Positions 38,393-46,760 are shown, numbered from the stretch's first letter. The stretch is 64,000 nucleotides of DNA from Flagellimonas_B algarum (GCF_040513375.1 NZ_JBEVTG010000001.1:434001-498000); one strand, 5' to 3'. Notes: a model not told the origin generated them from the sequence alone. Made by a program: numbers and translations.

Positions 38393-38463
38393 TATAACGA
38401 TTTCCAATAGGTTGATAATCAAAACGAATGCAGGTCGGGTAAGGAATCGTATCGATATTTGAC

Positions 38464-38471
38464 TAACTTTG
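38464..38471 (+). promoter_or_regulatory. -7 promoter box of trxA
   Basis: TAACTTTG is a perfect TAnnTTTG 21 bases before the trxA ATG at 38493. It excludes a longer reading from a TTG codon at 38469. No TTG was found at the -33 distance. Confidence 0.55.
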
Positions 38472-38492
38472 CGAAATATTAAACAAGATACA

Positions 38493-38810
38493 ATGGCACT
38501 AGAAATAACAGATGCAACTTTTGACGATGTCGTATTGAAAAGTGATAAACCCGTAATGGTTGATTTTTGGGCAGCTTGGTGTGGTCCCTGTAGAATGGTG
38601 GGTCCGATCATCGAGGAAGTAAGCCAAGAATATGATGGTAAGGCCGTCGTCGGTAAGGTCGATGTTGATGCAAATCAGCAATTCGCCGCCAAGTACGGTG
38701 TTCGCAATATCCCAACGGTACTCGTTTTCCAAAACGGTGAGATCGTCAACCGCCAAGTAGGGGTTTCCCCGAAAAAGGTGTACACCGACGCTATCGACGC
38801 TTTGTTGTAA
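38493..38810 (+). CDS. trxA: Thioredoxin
   Basis: The 105-residue protein is a cytoplasmic dithiol reductant. VDFWAAWCGPCRMVGP contains the active-site WCGPC, and the cis-proline is in IPTVLVF. Start 38493 follows a perfect -7 box, and a hairpin terminator comes right after the stop, so it is probably a single-gene transcript. Confidence 0.97.
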   Translation: MALEITDATFDDVVLKSDKPVMVDFWAAWCGPCRMVGPIIEEVSQEYDGKAVVGKVDVDANQQFAAKYGVRNIPTVLVFQNGEIVNRQVGVSPKKVYTDAIDALL

Positions 38811-38832
38811 GCGTAATACCTACGAAAACTTT

Positions 38833-38865
38833 AAAAAAGGTTTGGCAGATGCCAAGCCTTTTTTC
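38833..38865 (+). terminator. Rho-independent terminator after trxA
   Basis: Arms AAGGTTTGGCA and TGCCAAGCCTT pair over 11 positions with one G-T pair, followed by a T-run. It lies 17 bases before the DUF58 start codon and rules out a longer DUF58 reading from 38849. Confidence 0.82.
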
Positions 38866-38881
38866 GTTTACTTTAGTGGCA

Positions 38882-39811
38882 ATGGATATCAAGTCGGAAT
38901 TACAGGAAGGCAAGTTGTTCCAAAACCTCGAGCTCATGGCGGGGCAAGTGGTGGAGGGATTCATGACCGGCATCCATAAGAGTCCCTTCCATGGGTTTTC
39001 GGCCGAGTTCGCCGAGCATAAAATCTACAACAGTGGGGAAAGTACCAAGTACATCGACTGGAAGCTTTTCGCCCGTACCGACAAGCTCTACACCAAAAGG
39101 TACGAAGAGGAGACCAACCTCCGCTGCCATATGATCTTGGACGACTCCGCCTCCATGTACTACCCCGAAGTCGGGGCCTTATCGATCCAAAACCTCAACA
39201 AGATCGGTTTTGGGGTCTTGGCCATCGCGGCGGTGATGCACCTTTTGAAAAAGCAACGTGATGCCGTGGGCTTGAGCATCTATTCAGACGCTTATAACTT
39301 CTATATCAACGAAAAAAGCAGCGAGCGCCACCACCAGATGCTGCTGAACAAATTAAACGGCCTGGTCGGTGCGAAGACCACGGGCAAAGGCACCCGCACC
39401 TACCGCTACCTGCACCAGATCGCCGAAAAGATCAAACGACGTAGCCTGGTCTTTTTGTTTTCCGATATGCTGCAGACCGAAGTCGATGAAGCCGAACTCT
39501 TCGAGGCGCTGCGCCATTTGAAATACAACAAACACGAAGTGGTGCTCTTCCATTTGATGGACCGCAGTACCGAATTGGACTTCGATTTCGGCAACGCCCC
39601 CAAGCGCTTTATCGACGTTGAGACCGGCGAGCATTTGGACCTCTATGCCGATAGCATCAAAGACGGCTATGCCGAAAAAGTGAAGGCCTATGTCGATGCC
39701 TTGAAATTGAAATGTGCCCAATACCAGATCAAATACGTACAGGCCGATGTCGGTGCTGATTTCTCGCAGGTATTGAACACCTTTATGGTCGAGCGTCAAA
39801 AGTTCGTTTAG
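38882..39811 (+). CDS. DUF58 domain-containing (VWA-like) protein
   Basis: The 309-residue protein has the DUF58 signature GESTKYIDWKLFARTDKLYTKRYEEE and a VWA-like fold with CHMILDDSASMY carrying a DxSxS-type MIDAS. Such proteins usually work with MoxR AAA+ ATPases in envelope or chaperone complexes; no moxR gene is seen here. The start at 38882 is used because the earlier in-frame ATG (38849) lies in the trxA terminator hairpin. No membrane segment or signal peptide is visible. Confidence 0.9.
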   Translation: MDIKSELQEGKLFQNLELMAGQVVEGFMTGIHKSPFHGFSAEFAEHKIYNSGESTKYIDWKLFARTDKLYTKRYEEETNLRCHMILDDSASMYYPEVGALSIQNLNKIGFGVLAIAAVMHLLKKQRDAVGLSIYSDAYNFYINEKSSERHHQMLLNKLNGLVGAKTTGKGTRTYRYLHQIAEKIKRRSLVFLFSDMLQTEVDEAELFEALRHLKYNKHEVVLFHLMDRSTELDFDFGNAPKRFIDVETGEHLDLYADSIKDGYAEKVKAYVDALKLKCAQYQIKYVQADVGADFSQVLNTFMVERQKFV

Positions 39812-39825
39812 ACCTTAAAATAATT

Positions 39826-39856
39826 TTGTTGAAATCGAAAAGGGAATGTATATTTG
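39826..39856 (+). promoter_or_regulatory. Promoter of tRNA-Asp
   Basis: TATATTTG (39849-39856) is a perfect -7 box. Two TTG triplets (39826-39828 and 39829-39831) lie 20 and 17 bases upstream. Transcription would begin near 39863, about 70 bases before the mature tRNA. Confidence 0.72.
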
Positions 39857-39931
39857 CCCTCGCTTTACCACAAGCGCTGTTACAAGATTTGAATCCCGCT
39901 GTTGCAGGAGTCTTTATAAGATAAAATCCTT

Positions 39932-40005
39932 GGTCTGGTAGTTCAGTTGGTTAGAATACCTGCCTGTCACGCAGGGGGTCGCGGGTTCGAGTCCCGTCCA
40001 GACCG
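39932..40005 (+). tRNA. tRNA-Asp (anticodon GTC)
   Basis: The 7-base acceptor arms GGTCTGG (39932-39938) and CCAGACC (39998-40004) pair fully, with G as discriminator. The anticodon arm CCTGC-CTGTCAC-GCAGG gives anticodon GTC for aspartate, and the T arm has GGTTCGAGTCCC. The 3' CCA is not encoded. AT-rich accessory DNA begins about 400 bases downstream. Confidence 0.96.
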
Positions 40006-40013
40006 CAAGGTTC

Positions 40014-40045
40014 AAAACCCTTCACTTAGGTGAGGGGTTTTTTGG
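40014..40045 (+). terminator. Terminator after tRNA-Asp
   Basis: AAAACCCTTCAC and GTGAGGGGTTTT form a stem with one mismatch around a short loop and run into a T tract. It lies 9 bases after the tRNA. Confidence 0.72.
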
Positions 40046-40193
40046 TTTTATGGCCCAGCAGCTTGATGTTGTGGTAGTAAAACCAAAAAATCCGACCAAC
40101 GCAGTTGGTGGGGGTTTTGAACCTTGTAGGCCCAACCCCTTGGGCCGCCACCGAGATAAAACGAGGTGGCAATCCCTTTTGAATTTTGGAATA
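40044..40193. repeat. Tandem repeat unit 1 (150 bases)
   Basis: First of two adjacent units that start with GGTTTTATG and share long identical blocks, for example around TCCGACCAACGCAGTTGGTG (40091 and 40241). Each unit holds inverted repeats: CCAAC/GTTGG, GGCCCAA/TTGGGCC and GCCACC/GGTGGC. Minus-strand reading frames through the units look non-coding. The origin is unknown; similar repeats beside tRNA genes suggest a small structured intergenic element. Confidence 0.85.
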
Positions 40194-40330
40194 GGTTTTA
40201 TGCCCCAAGCGCTTGATGTTGCGGTAGTAAAACCAAAAAATCCGACCAACGCAGTTGGTGGGGGTTTTGAACCTTGCAGGCCCACCCCTTGGGCCGCCAC
40301 CGAGGAAGGCGAGGTGGCAATCCCGTTTAA
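40194..40330. repeat. Tandem repeat unit 2 (about 137 bases)
   Basis: Second copy of the element at 40044, offset by 150 bases at the left and 148 at the right end because of small deletions. The stem-forming positions are kept while loop sequences differ (for example the loop between GCCACC and GGTGGC), suggesting selection on structure or a shared recent origin. Confidence 0.82.
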
Positions 40331-40360
40331 AGGGATTTGCAAACAGTGAAGCAAAGTGAT

Positions 40361-40403
40361 TACGGGATTCTGTAATTGTTCCGGGGTAATATGGTTACCT
40401 TGG
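40361..40403 (+). promoter_or_regulatory. Island regulon site and promoter of the EEP-family gene
   Basis: A 14-base site (40361-40374, TACGGGATTCTGTA) precedes TTG (40376-40378) and, 17 bases on, TACCTTGG (40396-40403), one mismatch to TAnnTTTG. The site-to-box distance is 21 bases. Related sites at 46567 and 48758 lie 22 bases before their -7 boxes. The position overlapping the -33 region suits an activator. Confidence 0.5.
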
Positions 40404-40426
40404 GTTAGCCAAAAACACGAGTCCAA

Positions 40427-41242
40427 ATGTCAAAAAGAAAAACGCTCGTTCTTCTCTTAGTGCTATGCAGTTCCATTATTTTTTCCCAAAAAAATGAAAT
40501 CAGTTTGGTTTCATGGAATATCAAAGACTTTGGAAAAACAAAAAATGCAGAAGAACTAAATCGAATCGCTGAAATTGTCAAGGAGGCTGATATAATAGCC
40601 ATTCAAGAGGTCGTAGCCGGATTTGGAGGAGCACAAGCCGTTGCCAAACTGAGTGATATTTTAAATCGGAAAGGTGCTCAATGGGATTATGCGATTAGCG
40701 ATCCTACCATAAGCCCAAAATACACCACAGAACGCTACGCTTTTATATGGAAGACCCATCGCATAAAAATTAAAGACCGAGGTTGGCTGGTTACCGAATT
40801 GGATAGCGCTATTGACAGGGAACCCTTCTTGTTGAATTTTTACATTGGAAACGAAAAATTGACCATTCTCAATTTTCATTCACGGCCGTACAACAAGGAC
40901 CCTGAGAATGAAATCAAAGCACTTTCAAACTTTATTATCGAATCCTTAAGCACCCGTTTTATCATTGCTGGTGATTTCAACATGGATGAAAAAGAACCCA
41001 TTTTTGATCTGTTAAAAAGCAAAGGCTACCAAGCAACTATTACCAATCAAAAGACCACACTAAAAAGAACTTGTAAACGTGGGGAGTACCTGAATTATCC
41101 AATAGATAACATTTTTTATTCAATCGAGGTGAAGAAAATTGATGGCGGGGTTATTGATTTTGTAAAACTCTGTAATCGGATAGAACAGGCCAGAAAAATT
41201 TCGGATCATATACCAGTTTTCTTAAGATTCAAGATTGAATAA
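40427..41242 (+). CDS. Secreted endonuclease/exonuclease/phosphatase (DNase I-like) family protein
   Basis: The 271-residue protein has an N-terminal signal peptide (about 1-20, ending IIFSQ) and the EEP-fold motifs VSWNIKDF, AIQEVV, TERYAFIWK, NFHSRP, AGDFNMDE, YPIDNIFY and SDHIPV, which include the expected metal and catalytic residues (Asn, Glu, Asp, His). It may be an extracytoplasmic nuclease or phosphodiesterase; substrate unknown. It is the first gene of the AT-rich island and has its own promoter with an island regulon site. Confidence 0.92.
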   Translation: MSKRKTLVLLLVLCSSIIFSQKNEISLVSWNIKDFGKTKNAEELNRIAEIVKEADIIAIQEVVAGFGGAQAVAKLSDILNRKGAQWDYAISDPTISPKYTTERYAFIWKTHRIKIKDRGWLVTELDSAIDREPFLLNFYIGNEKLTILNFHSRPYNKDPENEIKALSNFIIESLSTRFIIAGDFNMDEKEPIFDLLKSKGYQATITNQKTTLKRTCKRGEYLNYPIDNIFYSIEVKKIDGGVIDFVKLCNRIEQARKISDHIPVFLRFKIE

Positions 41243-41250
41243 TTCGTTTA

Positions 41251-42744
41251 CTAAAAGTATACCAACCGATAACTCTCGTCCACAAGCATATCATTTTTAG
41301 GGGAAAGAATTGATGTATTCTCTTTATCGATTACCCCCAACAATGTTTTGTTCGTTTCTAAAAGGAGTAATTTAATCTCTTTAACAAGAATTGTTTGCGG
41401 AAGGTTAAGCTCGGAAAGTCTAGTACTCTTGACTCGAACCCCATCATCACCAAAAAGTTGATAAAACATTGGGGATATGTTGGGATTCCCAATACAGGTC
41501 GTGATTAATTTGGCATCGATCATTTCTTTGAATAGAATCTCATCGCCCTTTATCTTATCCTTAATTATTTCAGCATTCATTTCATCATTGATTTCAGCAA
41601 TGGTATGGATATGAGGTGCCTCTTTTTCAATGTGGAAAATGGTCATTACGGTACGCAAATCCACATCGCGAACAGTATCCCTCTCATGAAACTCAGCGAA
41701 GACAATGGCGAACTTAGCATGTTTGATCTTTACCAATTTTAGTGTGTTGTAATCGGTATAATCTGCATTTACATAAATAAGACCATCTCTGTCTTGAACC
41801 GGTTTTTTGGTAACCAAAACAATTTTATTGCAGTGTTTCCTTTCCCTTAAAAGGTCTTCAATTACTTTTTCAGAGGATTTGGAATACCCACAAATGACAA
41901 TATGGTTTTTAATGTTCAATCGAGTAATTTTTCCTGAAGTGATAGCGTCCATAACTTGAGTTATTTTATTGAGTATGATGGAAATGAAAAATCCAAAAAT
42001 GGCCATATTGAATATCAGTAGTAGTACGGAGAGGAGCTTTCCAAAAATAGTTTTTGGGGTAGTATCGGCCAGTTCTATAAGTTCCAGGGAATACCAGAAA
42101 GAATTGGGAAAGGTGGAGAAATCTCCTTCGTTTACCTTGTGTTCCACACTATACAACCCAAAACTCAATACCAATAGAATAAAAAAGGTCGTGACAAAAA
42201 AGATGGAGAACAACCTATTGTGTTCTTTCATCCCCTGAAGAATGATGTTGAGTTTATCAATTTCACGGAATGTTTTAAATGCTTTTACCAACCGAATCAA
42301 TCTCAAAAATCGAAGAAACCGTAATGTTCTAAACGCCCTGAAAAAGGTGAGGGAAGGCAAAATGGCCAATAAATCTATCATTGAGGATGGCTTGGCCATC
42401 CACACCAGTTTTTGCCTAACGGAAAAAGCCAATCCTTTTGTGCGGTAGTCTTTTCTAAAGTCAGAATAGATATAAAAGCGAATACAATATTCAACTATAA
42501 AAAAGAACAGTACTGCGGCATCTAGATATTCCAAGTTTTTTGTTAGATAGCCCTGTTCATTCTGAAAAAAGATGAGTACGATGGACAGGATGATCATCAA
42601 AGCGATAAAAACATCCAATAGATATCTCTTAGGGTTTTCCTCGTCCTGAAACCAATATTTTAGGAATTCTTTCAAACCCTCCGATTTTATTGGTTGAGAT
42701 TGGCTGTTTTCATAAAAAATGAAACTATTACTCTGCAAGAGCAT
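41251..42744 (-). CDS. Six-helix voltage-gated-type ion channel with RCK/TrkA-N domain and atypical pore
   Basis: The 497-residue protein has helices S1-S6 (about 43-260). S4 (about 136-157) carries Arg or Lys every third residue (R136, 139, 142, 145, 148, 151, K154, K157). The pore segment reads WYSLELIELADTTPKT (about 218-231) instead of the potassium filter TVGYGD. A TrkA-N/RCK domain starts at NHIVICGYSKSSEKVI (about 280) and a TrkA-C-like end follows. It overlaps the upstream gene by 17 bases and ends a compact six-gene operon. Ion selectivity is unknown. Confidence 0.88.
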   Translation of the reverse strand: MLLQSNSFIFYENSQSQPIKSEGLKEFLKYWFQDEENPKRYLLDVFIALMIILSIVLIFFQNEQGYLTKNLEYLDAAVLFFFIVEYCIRFYIYSDFRKDYRTKGLAFSVRQKLVWMAKPSSMIDLLAILPSLTFFRAFRTLRFLRFLRLIRLVKAFKTFREIDKLNIILQGMKEHNRLFSIFFVTTFFILLVLSFGLYSVEHKVNEGDFSTFPNSFWYSLELIELADTTPKTIFGKLLSVLLLIFNMAIFGFFISIILNKITQVMDAITSGKITRLNIKNHIVICGYSKSSEKVIEDLLRERKHCNKIVLVTKKPVQDRDGLIYVNADYTDYNTLKLVKIKHAKFAIVFAEFHERDTVRDVDLRTVMTIFHIEKEAPHIHTIAEINDEMNAEIIKDKIKGDEILFKEMIDAKLITTCIGNPNISPMFYQLFGDDGVRVKSTRLSELNLPQTILVKEIKLLLLETNKTLLGVIDKENTSILSPKNDMLVDESYRLVYF

Positions 42745-43189
42745 TTATAACATTCCAACGAAATTCTGCAACATCATCGGAAACATTAACCTCTTTTCTA
42801 ATGATTCTAGATTGACCAGGTTGAATAAATTCGTAAACAGTAAATTCGATATCACCAATTTCTGATTTCGTCTTCGACAGAAATATAACTTTTACCTCAA
42901 TGTCTTTTGCTTTAGCTAGCAATGAACTATTTCTAACTTCAGCGATGAAATACTGGACCTCTTTTCTATTAAAAATCCCCCCCTCCTTCTTTGTTTCAAT
43001 TCTTGCTTTTCCTTTTAGCAAGGAAGAAATCAATTCCATTTCTTTTTCCTTTAAATCGGATTTAATGGATTCTATTCCTTTTAGATTTTGATATTTTTCG
43101 GCTTCATTGTATCCTGACTTCCAGCCAATGAAATAACCTATTGATCCCACAATTATACCGACAATTAATAGCTGTATAATATTTTTCAT
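42728..43189 (-). CDS. Membrane-anchored FxLYD-like protein
   Basis: The 153-residue product has one N-terminal membrane helix (about 4-22), a short charged coiled region (about 30-60) and a beta-rich domain with YFIAEVRNSSLLAKAKDIEVKVIF and EFIQPGQSRIIRKEV (read in parts), which resembles FxLYD domains of exported proteins. The bulk should face the periplasm. No known function. It lies 3 bases after the VWA lipoprotein gene and overlaps the channel gene, suggesting a joint complex. Confidence 0.78.
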   Translation of the reverse strand: MKNIIQLLIVGIIVGSIGYFIGWKSGYNEAEKYQNLKGIESIKSDLKEKEMELISSLLKGKARIETKKEGGIFNRKEVQYFIAEVRNSSLLAKAKDIEVKVIFLSKTKSEIGDIEFTVYEFIQPGQSRIIRKEVNVSDDVAEFRWNVINALAE

Positions 43190-43192
43190 TTA

Positions 43193-44122
43193 CTAGCTTT
43201 GAATAAAATCAAAAATTACTTTTTCCATATTCTTAGGGATGTCGGCGCTCTTTATTTTTATATTTGATTCCTGAATTCCCATCTCCAAAAACCATTTATG
43301 CCAATATGCTTCAATAACATCTTGGGCATAGGGGTTTTCATTTTCACTATCTATTCCAATGACCAAAACTTCTAACTGTTGTAAATCCGTTGCAGCAGGA
43401 ATAAAGCCTAAGTTTTTCTTTTCTATTTCTTCCTTCCAACCTGGTTTGTGCAATCGTAATCCATCAAGGCGTTTGGGAGTTAAATAAGATGTTCTGCTTC
43501 CATCTTCCATAATAGTTTTATAATGGTACAAATAGCCATCGGTAAGAATGACCAAGATATTTCTATGGCAATCATCAATACAATAATCCCTTACATCATG
43601 CTCAAAAAAACGCCAGATGTCAGACCCAGGATACCCCCCATTAATTTCAGCATCCGCTTTGGCTAAATGGTACAACTCCGTAGGCAGTTCATTATAAAGT
43701 TTTTGGGTTGCTTCTATTAAGTCTTTGCTCGTATTCTTGGTAAATACTATGTTCAATTTTTCAGCAATTTCATTTATTTTCCGATTTGAAGGTTCTGGAT
43801 TAAAGAATAGCTGAAGCCTATCTTCCAGTAACAACAGCTTTTTTGTTTTGACATGATTTAGAAATGCTTTTGTCAAGCTTGACAAATAGGCAGAATCCTT
43901 TTTCATTTGATTGCCTTTTTCAATTCGATTTGAAAGGTCCAATAAGATGCTTATGTTGAGATTTTGCTCCTTATTTTGAAGGATATATTTTGGACAAACA
44001 CTGTTACTAGATTCAGGTAAGACCCCAGCTTCTTGTGTTTCGGTTTTCTTCGTTTCTTCGGCACAGCTACCCACAATCATCGAAAGAGCAATTAATACCG
44101 TTTTTTGTAAGGCTGTTTTCAT
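43193..44122 (-). CDS. VWA-like lipoprotein
   Basis: The 309-residue protein has a lipoprotein signal with Cys20 (IVGSC) and a VWA-like fold: NISILLDLSNRIEKG is the likely metal-site strand (DxSxR rather than DxSxS) and NILVILTDGYLY the fourth strand with its Asp. Four cysteines in the mature part (for example DYCIDDCHRN) could form disulphides. It is encoded 2 bases after the coiled-coil membrane protein gene. Function unknown; position suggests a periplasmic partner of the membrane proteins in this operon. Confidence 0.8.
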   Translation of the reverse strand: MKTALQKTVLIALSMIVGSCAEETKKTETQEAGVLPESSNSVCPKYILQNKEQNLNISILLDLSNRIEKGNQMKKDSAYLSSLTKAFLNHVKTKKLLLLEDRLQLFFNPEPSNRKINEIAEKLNIVFTKNTSKDLIEATQKLYNELPTELYHLAKADAEINGGYPGSDIWRFFEHDVRDYCIDDCHRNILVILTDGYLYHYKTIMEDGSRTSYLTPKRLDGLRLHKPGWKEEIEKKNLGFIPAATDLQQLEVLVIGIDSENENPYAQDVIEAYWHKWFLEMGIQESNIKIKSADIPKNMEKVIFDFIQS

Positions 44123-44124
44123 GG

Positions 44125-45390
44125 CTATAATGTTTTTGTATATACCTTGTTTTGATAATCATCTGTATCCAATTCTAGATTTTTTATGTGCTTGTCATAA
44201 ACACTTCTGCAAGTAAGTTGTAAGGCGTTCTTTTCATTTACACCCAATGGCAACTCTGCCGCGATATATTTTTGCCATCCTTTTAAGTATTGGGCTGATA
44301 GTAATTTGTAATTACGTATGGGAAGAATGAATCCATCAATGATATTCTGGAGCTCTGCTATTCGTTTGTCTAATTCGGAAATTTCTTTTTGAAGCACTTT
44401 GACGCCGCCTTTAAGTTTTAAGATATGCTGTTCCTTATTGACTATTTCTTCAAGACGGTCATTAATAAAACACTGTATTTTGTCTCGGTCGGAATGCTCT
44501 TTCATCACAAAATCAAAAACTAGCCCCCAGACCATATACGAGACAAATCCTGCAAAAATGATGAGCCAAAACCCCACACTCTGAAGAGCTATAGGAATAT
44601 TGAATTTTGAGCTTTGAAAGGTTTTATTAAGATTATATAGCTTTTCATCAATCAGATAGGCCAAGATGGCATCGAATAAGAAAGTAATTATGAAAAGGGC
44701 CGCTATCTTCAATATATTCACAAAGCCCTTTTTTGTCTGGAACATGTGAATCAAATATCCCAAAGCAAAAAACACGAAGGGGATAAAGAGCACAAAGCCA
44801 AGCTCTAACAGCCCATCTTCATAGGCTTGGGACAGTGCTTTTGGATAAAACATTCCTTGAAATAGACCATCGCTAGGATTAAATGTTCTAAAGAAAGCAG
44901 AGTACGATGTAGAAAAGTAAAAAATGAGAATATACGCCGTCAATGGCAATATAAAACTAAGTCCTATCCAAAATTTGGCCGTTGACCTTTTATCTATATT
45001 TAACCCATAATCCATGGGATTTCTGCGTACGTTAATTGTGTCTTGTCGGAGTTTGGCAATCTCTTTTTCGTACTCCTTAATTTCATTTTCATGTTTTTCC
45101 TTTTCTTCATTTTTATTGAGCAATGCCGTAGTTTTCCCTTTTAACTCAGTAGTATAAGGTTGTTTTAACCGTTCTTGGTTTGCAATATCTATTTTGGAAT
45201 CATTTTCAAACTTTTGATAGATTGTTTCTAAAGACGTTTTCAAAGTGTGCTCTCTTCCTTGACATGATTTTGAGGTTTCGTATCCTTCGTTAGTATAGTC
45301 CAAAGTTCTATTGGGCTCTATTTTTTTTAGAGGACTTTTTTCAGTTTCTCCATTGGGCCTCAACGCGGCCAATTTTTTTAAAATTCCCAT
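44125..45390 (-). CDS. Coiled-coil membrane protein of unknown function
   Basis: The 421-residue protein has a cytoplasmic N-terminal coiled coil (about 65-120, rich in Glu and Lys), about four or five membrane helices (about 138-300, including FWIGLSFILPLTAYILIF and FWLIIFAGFVSYMVW), and a second coiled coil (about 310-355). I do not recognise the family. It sits between the TerB-like gene and the VWA lipoprotein gene with gaps of 8 and 2 bases, so it could link a cytoplasmic and a periplasmic component. Confidence 0.8.
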   Translation of the reverse strand: MGILKKLAALRPNGETEKSPLKKIEPNRTLDYTNEGYETSKSCQGREHTLKTSLETIYQKFENDSKIDIANQERLKQPYTTELKGKTTALLNKNEEKEKHENEIKEYEKEIAKLRQDTINVRRNPMDYGLNIDKRSTAKFWIGLSFILPLTAYILIFYFSTSYSAFFRTFNPSDGLFQGMFYPKALSQAYEDGLLELGFVLFIPFVFFALGYLIHMFQTKKGFVNILKIAALFIITFLFDAILAYLIDEKLYNLNKTFQSSKFNIPIALQSVGFWLIIFAGFVSYMVWGLVFDFVMKEHSDRDKIQCFINDRLEEIVNKEQHILKLKGGVKVLQKEISELDKRIAELQNIIDGFILPIRNYKLLSAQYLKGWQKYIAAELPLGVNEKNALQLTCRSVYDKHIKNLELDTDDYQNKVYTKTL

Positions 45391-45398
45391 GATTTTTT

Positions 45399-45803
45399 TT
45401 ATTCGTTGAGTTCAGCAAGGATGTCTTGCTTTGTTTTTTCTTGTTGGGCACTCTCAAGAAGATAGTCGCAGAGTTCGTCAACATTTTCATCTAAAAAATC
45501 GAACTTTTGAATGTACTTTTTTAATGTGTTCATTTCGTCGGGCGTTATTTTTTTATCCGCCCAAATCATTAGAGCCAAATCGTAGAGATAGGCGATTCGT
45601 TTCTCAAGACTTTCAGGTATGGTAACTTCTCCAACAGAGTCGGTCAATATTTTGTCCAATTCCAATTTTGAAATTTCACGTTCCTCGGCAAACCTGTAGA
45701 GGAGTTGCATCTCTGCAGGACTAAAATCTTCATCGGAAAGTGCAATTTGATAAAGCCTTAAAAAGTGCCCCTTCAGCTCAGCAGTAATGAATATCCTCTC
45801 CAT
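45399..45803 (-). CDS. TerB-like helical protein
   Basis: The 134-residue all-helical acidic protein shows two TerB-like repeats, SDEDFSPAEMQLLYRFAEE and ADKKITPDEMNTLKKYIQK, with the typical Asp/Glu-rich turn before each helix pair. TerB domains occur in tellurite-resistance and membrane-stress or phage-response systems and may bind metal. It has no signal peptide, so it is cytoplasmic. In this operon it may be the cytoplasmic sensor or adaptor; this is inference. Confidence 0.75.
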   Translation of the reverse strand: MERIFITAELKGHFLRLYQIALSDEDFSPAEMQLLYRFAEEREISKLELDKILTDSVGEVTIPESLEKRIAYLYDLALMIWADKKITPDEMNTLKKYIQKFDFLDENVDELCDYLLESAQQEKTKQDILAELNE

Positions 45804-45821
45804 ATTTTGTTTGATTTATTG

Positions 45822-46193
45822 CTAGTATATCTTATCACGTTCATATTTTTTGAGCCCTTTTTTGACTGGAGTCGGTTTTAACTTTTTAGGTCGATTCAAA
45901 ATGATTTCAATCAAGAACAACAGTCCAGTTACAATATCTATGGGCATCCATAAAATCTTTTTGTAGAGATAAATAGGAAATATGGGATTGAACAACACCA
46001 GTATTACCCCAAATAGAACAATCCAATGAGGTTTACTGAAGTTTTGCAGTATTACCAATACAGCCCCCAAGGAGACCACAGTCCGTAACACCCAATAATA
46101 ATCCCTTGGCGCTGGCAATACGGCTACAAATAAGAGTATGGCACAGCAAACAGAAATAATGCGAACAACGTTGGCGAATAATTTTTTGTTCAT
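45822..46193 (-). CDS. Small membrane protein (DUF6804-like)
   Basis: The 123-residue product has three or four hydrophobic helices (about 8-30, 36-50, 56-75, 80-95) and a basic C-terminal tail rich in Lys. It resembles small uncharacterised membrane proteins of Bacteroidota. It is the first gene of the six-gene minus-strand operon and lies 18 bases before the TerB-like gene. No function can be assigned and no promoter was recognised upstream. Confidence 0.7.
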   Translation of the reverse strand: MNKKLFANVVRIISVCCAILLFVAVLPAPRDYYWVLRTVVSLGAVLVILQNFSKPHWIVLFGVILVLFNPIFPIYLYKKILWMPIDIVTGLLFLIEIILNRPKKLKPTPVKKGLKKYERDKIY

Positions 46194-46321
46194 TTTGAAA
46201 CAGGAATCTTAATGACTTGTCTAATTGTTGTGTTTGGATGTTTTTTAGCATATGCTGCTGTAACTATCTTACCAGTTATTGCACTACGATATAGTATTCT
46301 TGTCTTATACTTTTTCATATT

Positions 46322-46510
46322 TCAGATTGTTTGGTCTTTAATTTCTGCTTCAGGCGCATCTCTTTTTACAGCCGCAATGCCTTTTTTAAATGATAGTTTT
46401 GTGTAGTACGTCTCGCTGGTGGCAATGACTTCTCCATTGCCCATGGACCTTAGATTAAAATAGAATTTGTTGTTGCTACTTTTTTTGATTTCGAACCTTG
46501 GAAATGCCAT
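46322..46510 (-). CDS. DUF1508 (YegP-like) protein, copy 1
   Basis: The 62-residue protein FEIKKSSNNKFYFNLRSMG then GEVIATSETYYTK and KKGIAAVKRDAPEAEI follows the YegP/DUF1508 pattern, a small beta-beta-beta-alpha domain of unknown function. A second, shorter DUF1508 gene lies at 48555. Both have the same promoter architecture: a 14-base inverted site, 22 bases, then TAGGTTTG. This promoter identity indicates joint control. Confidence 0.88.
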   Translation of the reverse strand: MAFPRFEIKKSSNNKFYFNLRSMGNGEVIATSETYYTKLSFKKGIAAVKRDAPEAEIKDQTI

Positions 46511-46536
46511 GTTTTCTAGTTTCTATTTTGTTTATC

Positions 46537-46580
46537 CAAACCTAAAGGCATTCAAAAACAATTCCTTACAGATATCTGTA
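46537..46580 (-). promoter_or_regulatory. Island regulon promoter of DUF1508 copy 1
   Basis: The perfect palindrome TACAGATATCTGTA (46567-46580) lies 22 bases upstream of the -7 box TAGGTTTG (minus strand 46544-46537). The sequence between is closely similar to that at 48736-48757. The start codon is 26 bases after the box. Confidence 0.72.
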
Positions 46581-46760
46581 AAGAGGGGGGGGTACTTTTC
46601 TATTTTTTGTTGCTGAGGATAGGGTTTTAGATGAAACGGAGGAATTCAGGGGACTTTTATTTATCCCTTCCATCACGCCCCTTAGGAGGATGTCACCTTC
46701 ACTTGATTACCGAAAGCTATCAGGAAGGAAGAAGTTTTTAAGTGTCGGTTTCGAGGTAAA

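Noticed and set aside
40022..40426. Minus-strand frame of 134 codons over the tandem repeats
   Set aside because: The frame results from the repeat unit itself and is rich in chance residues; stems and non-coding structure explain the sequence better.
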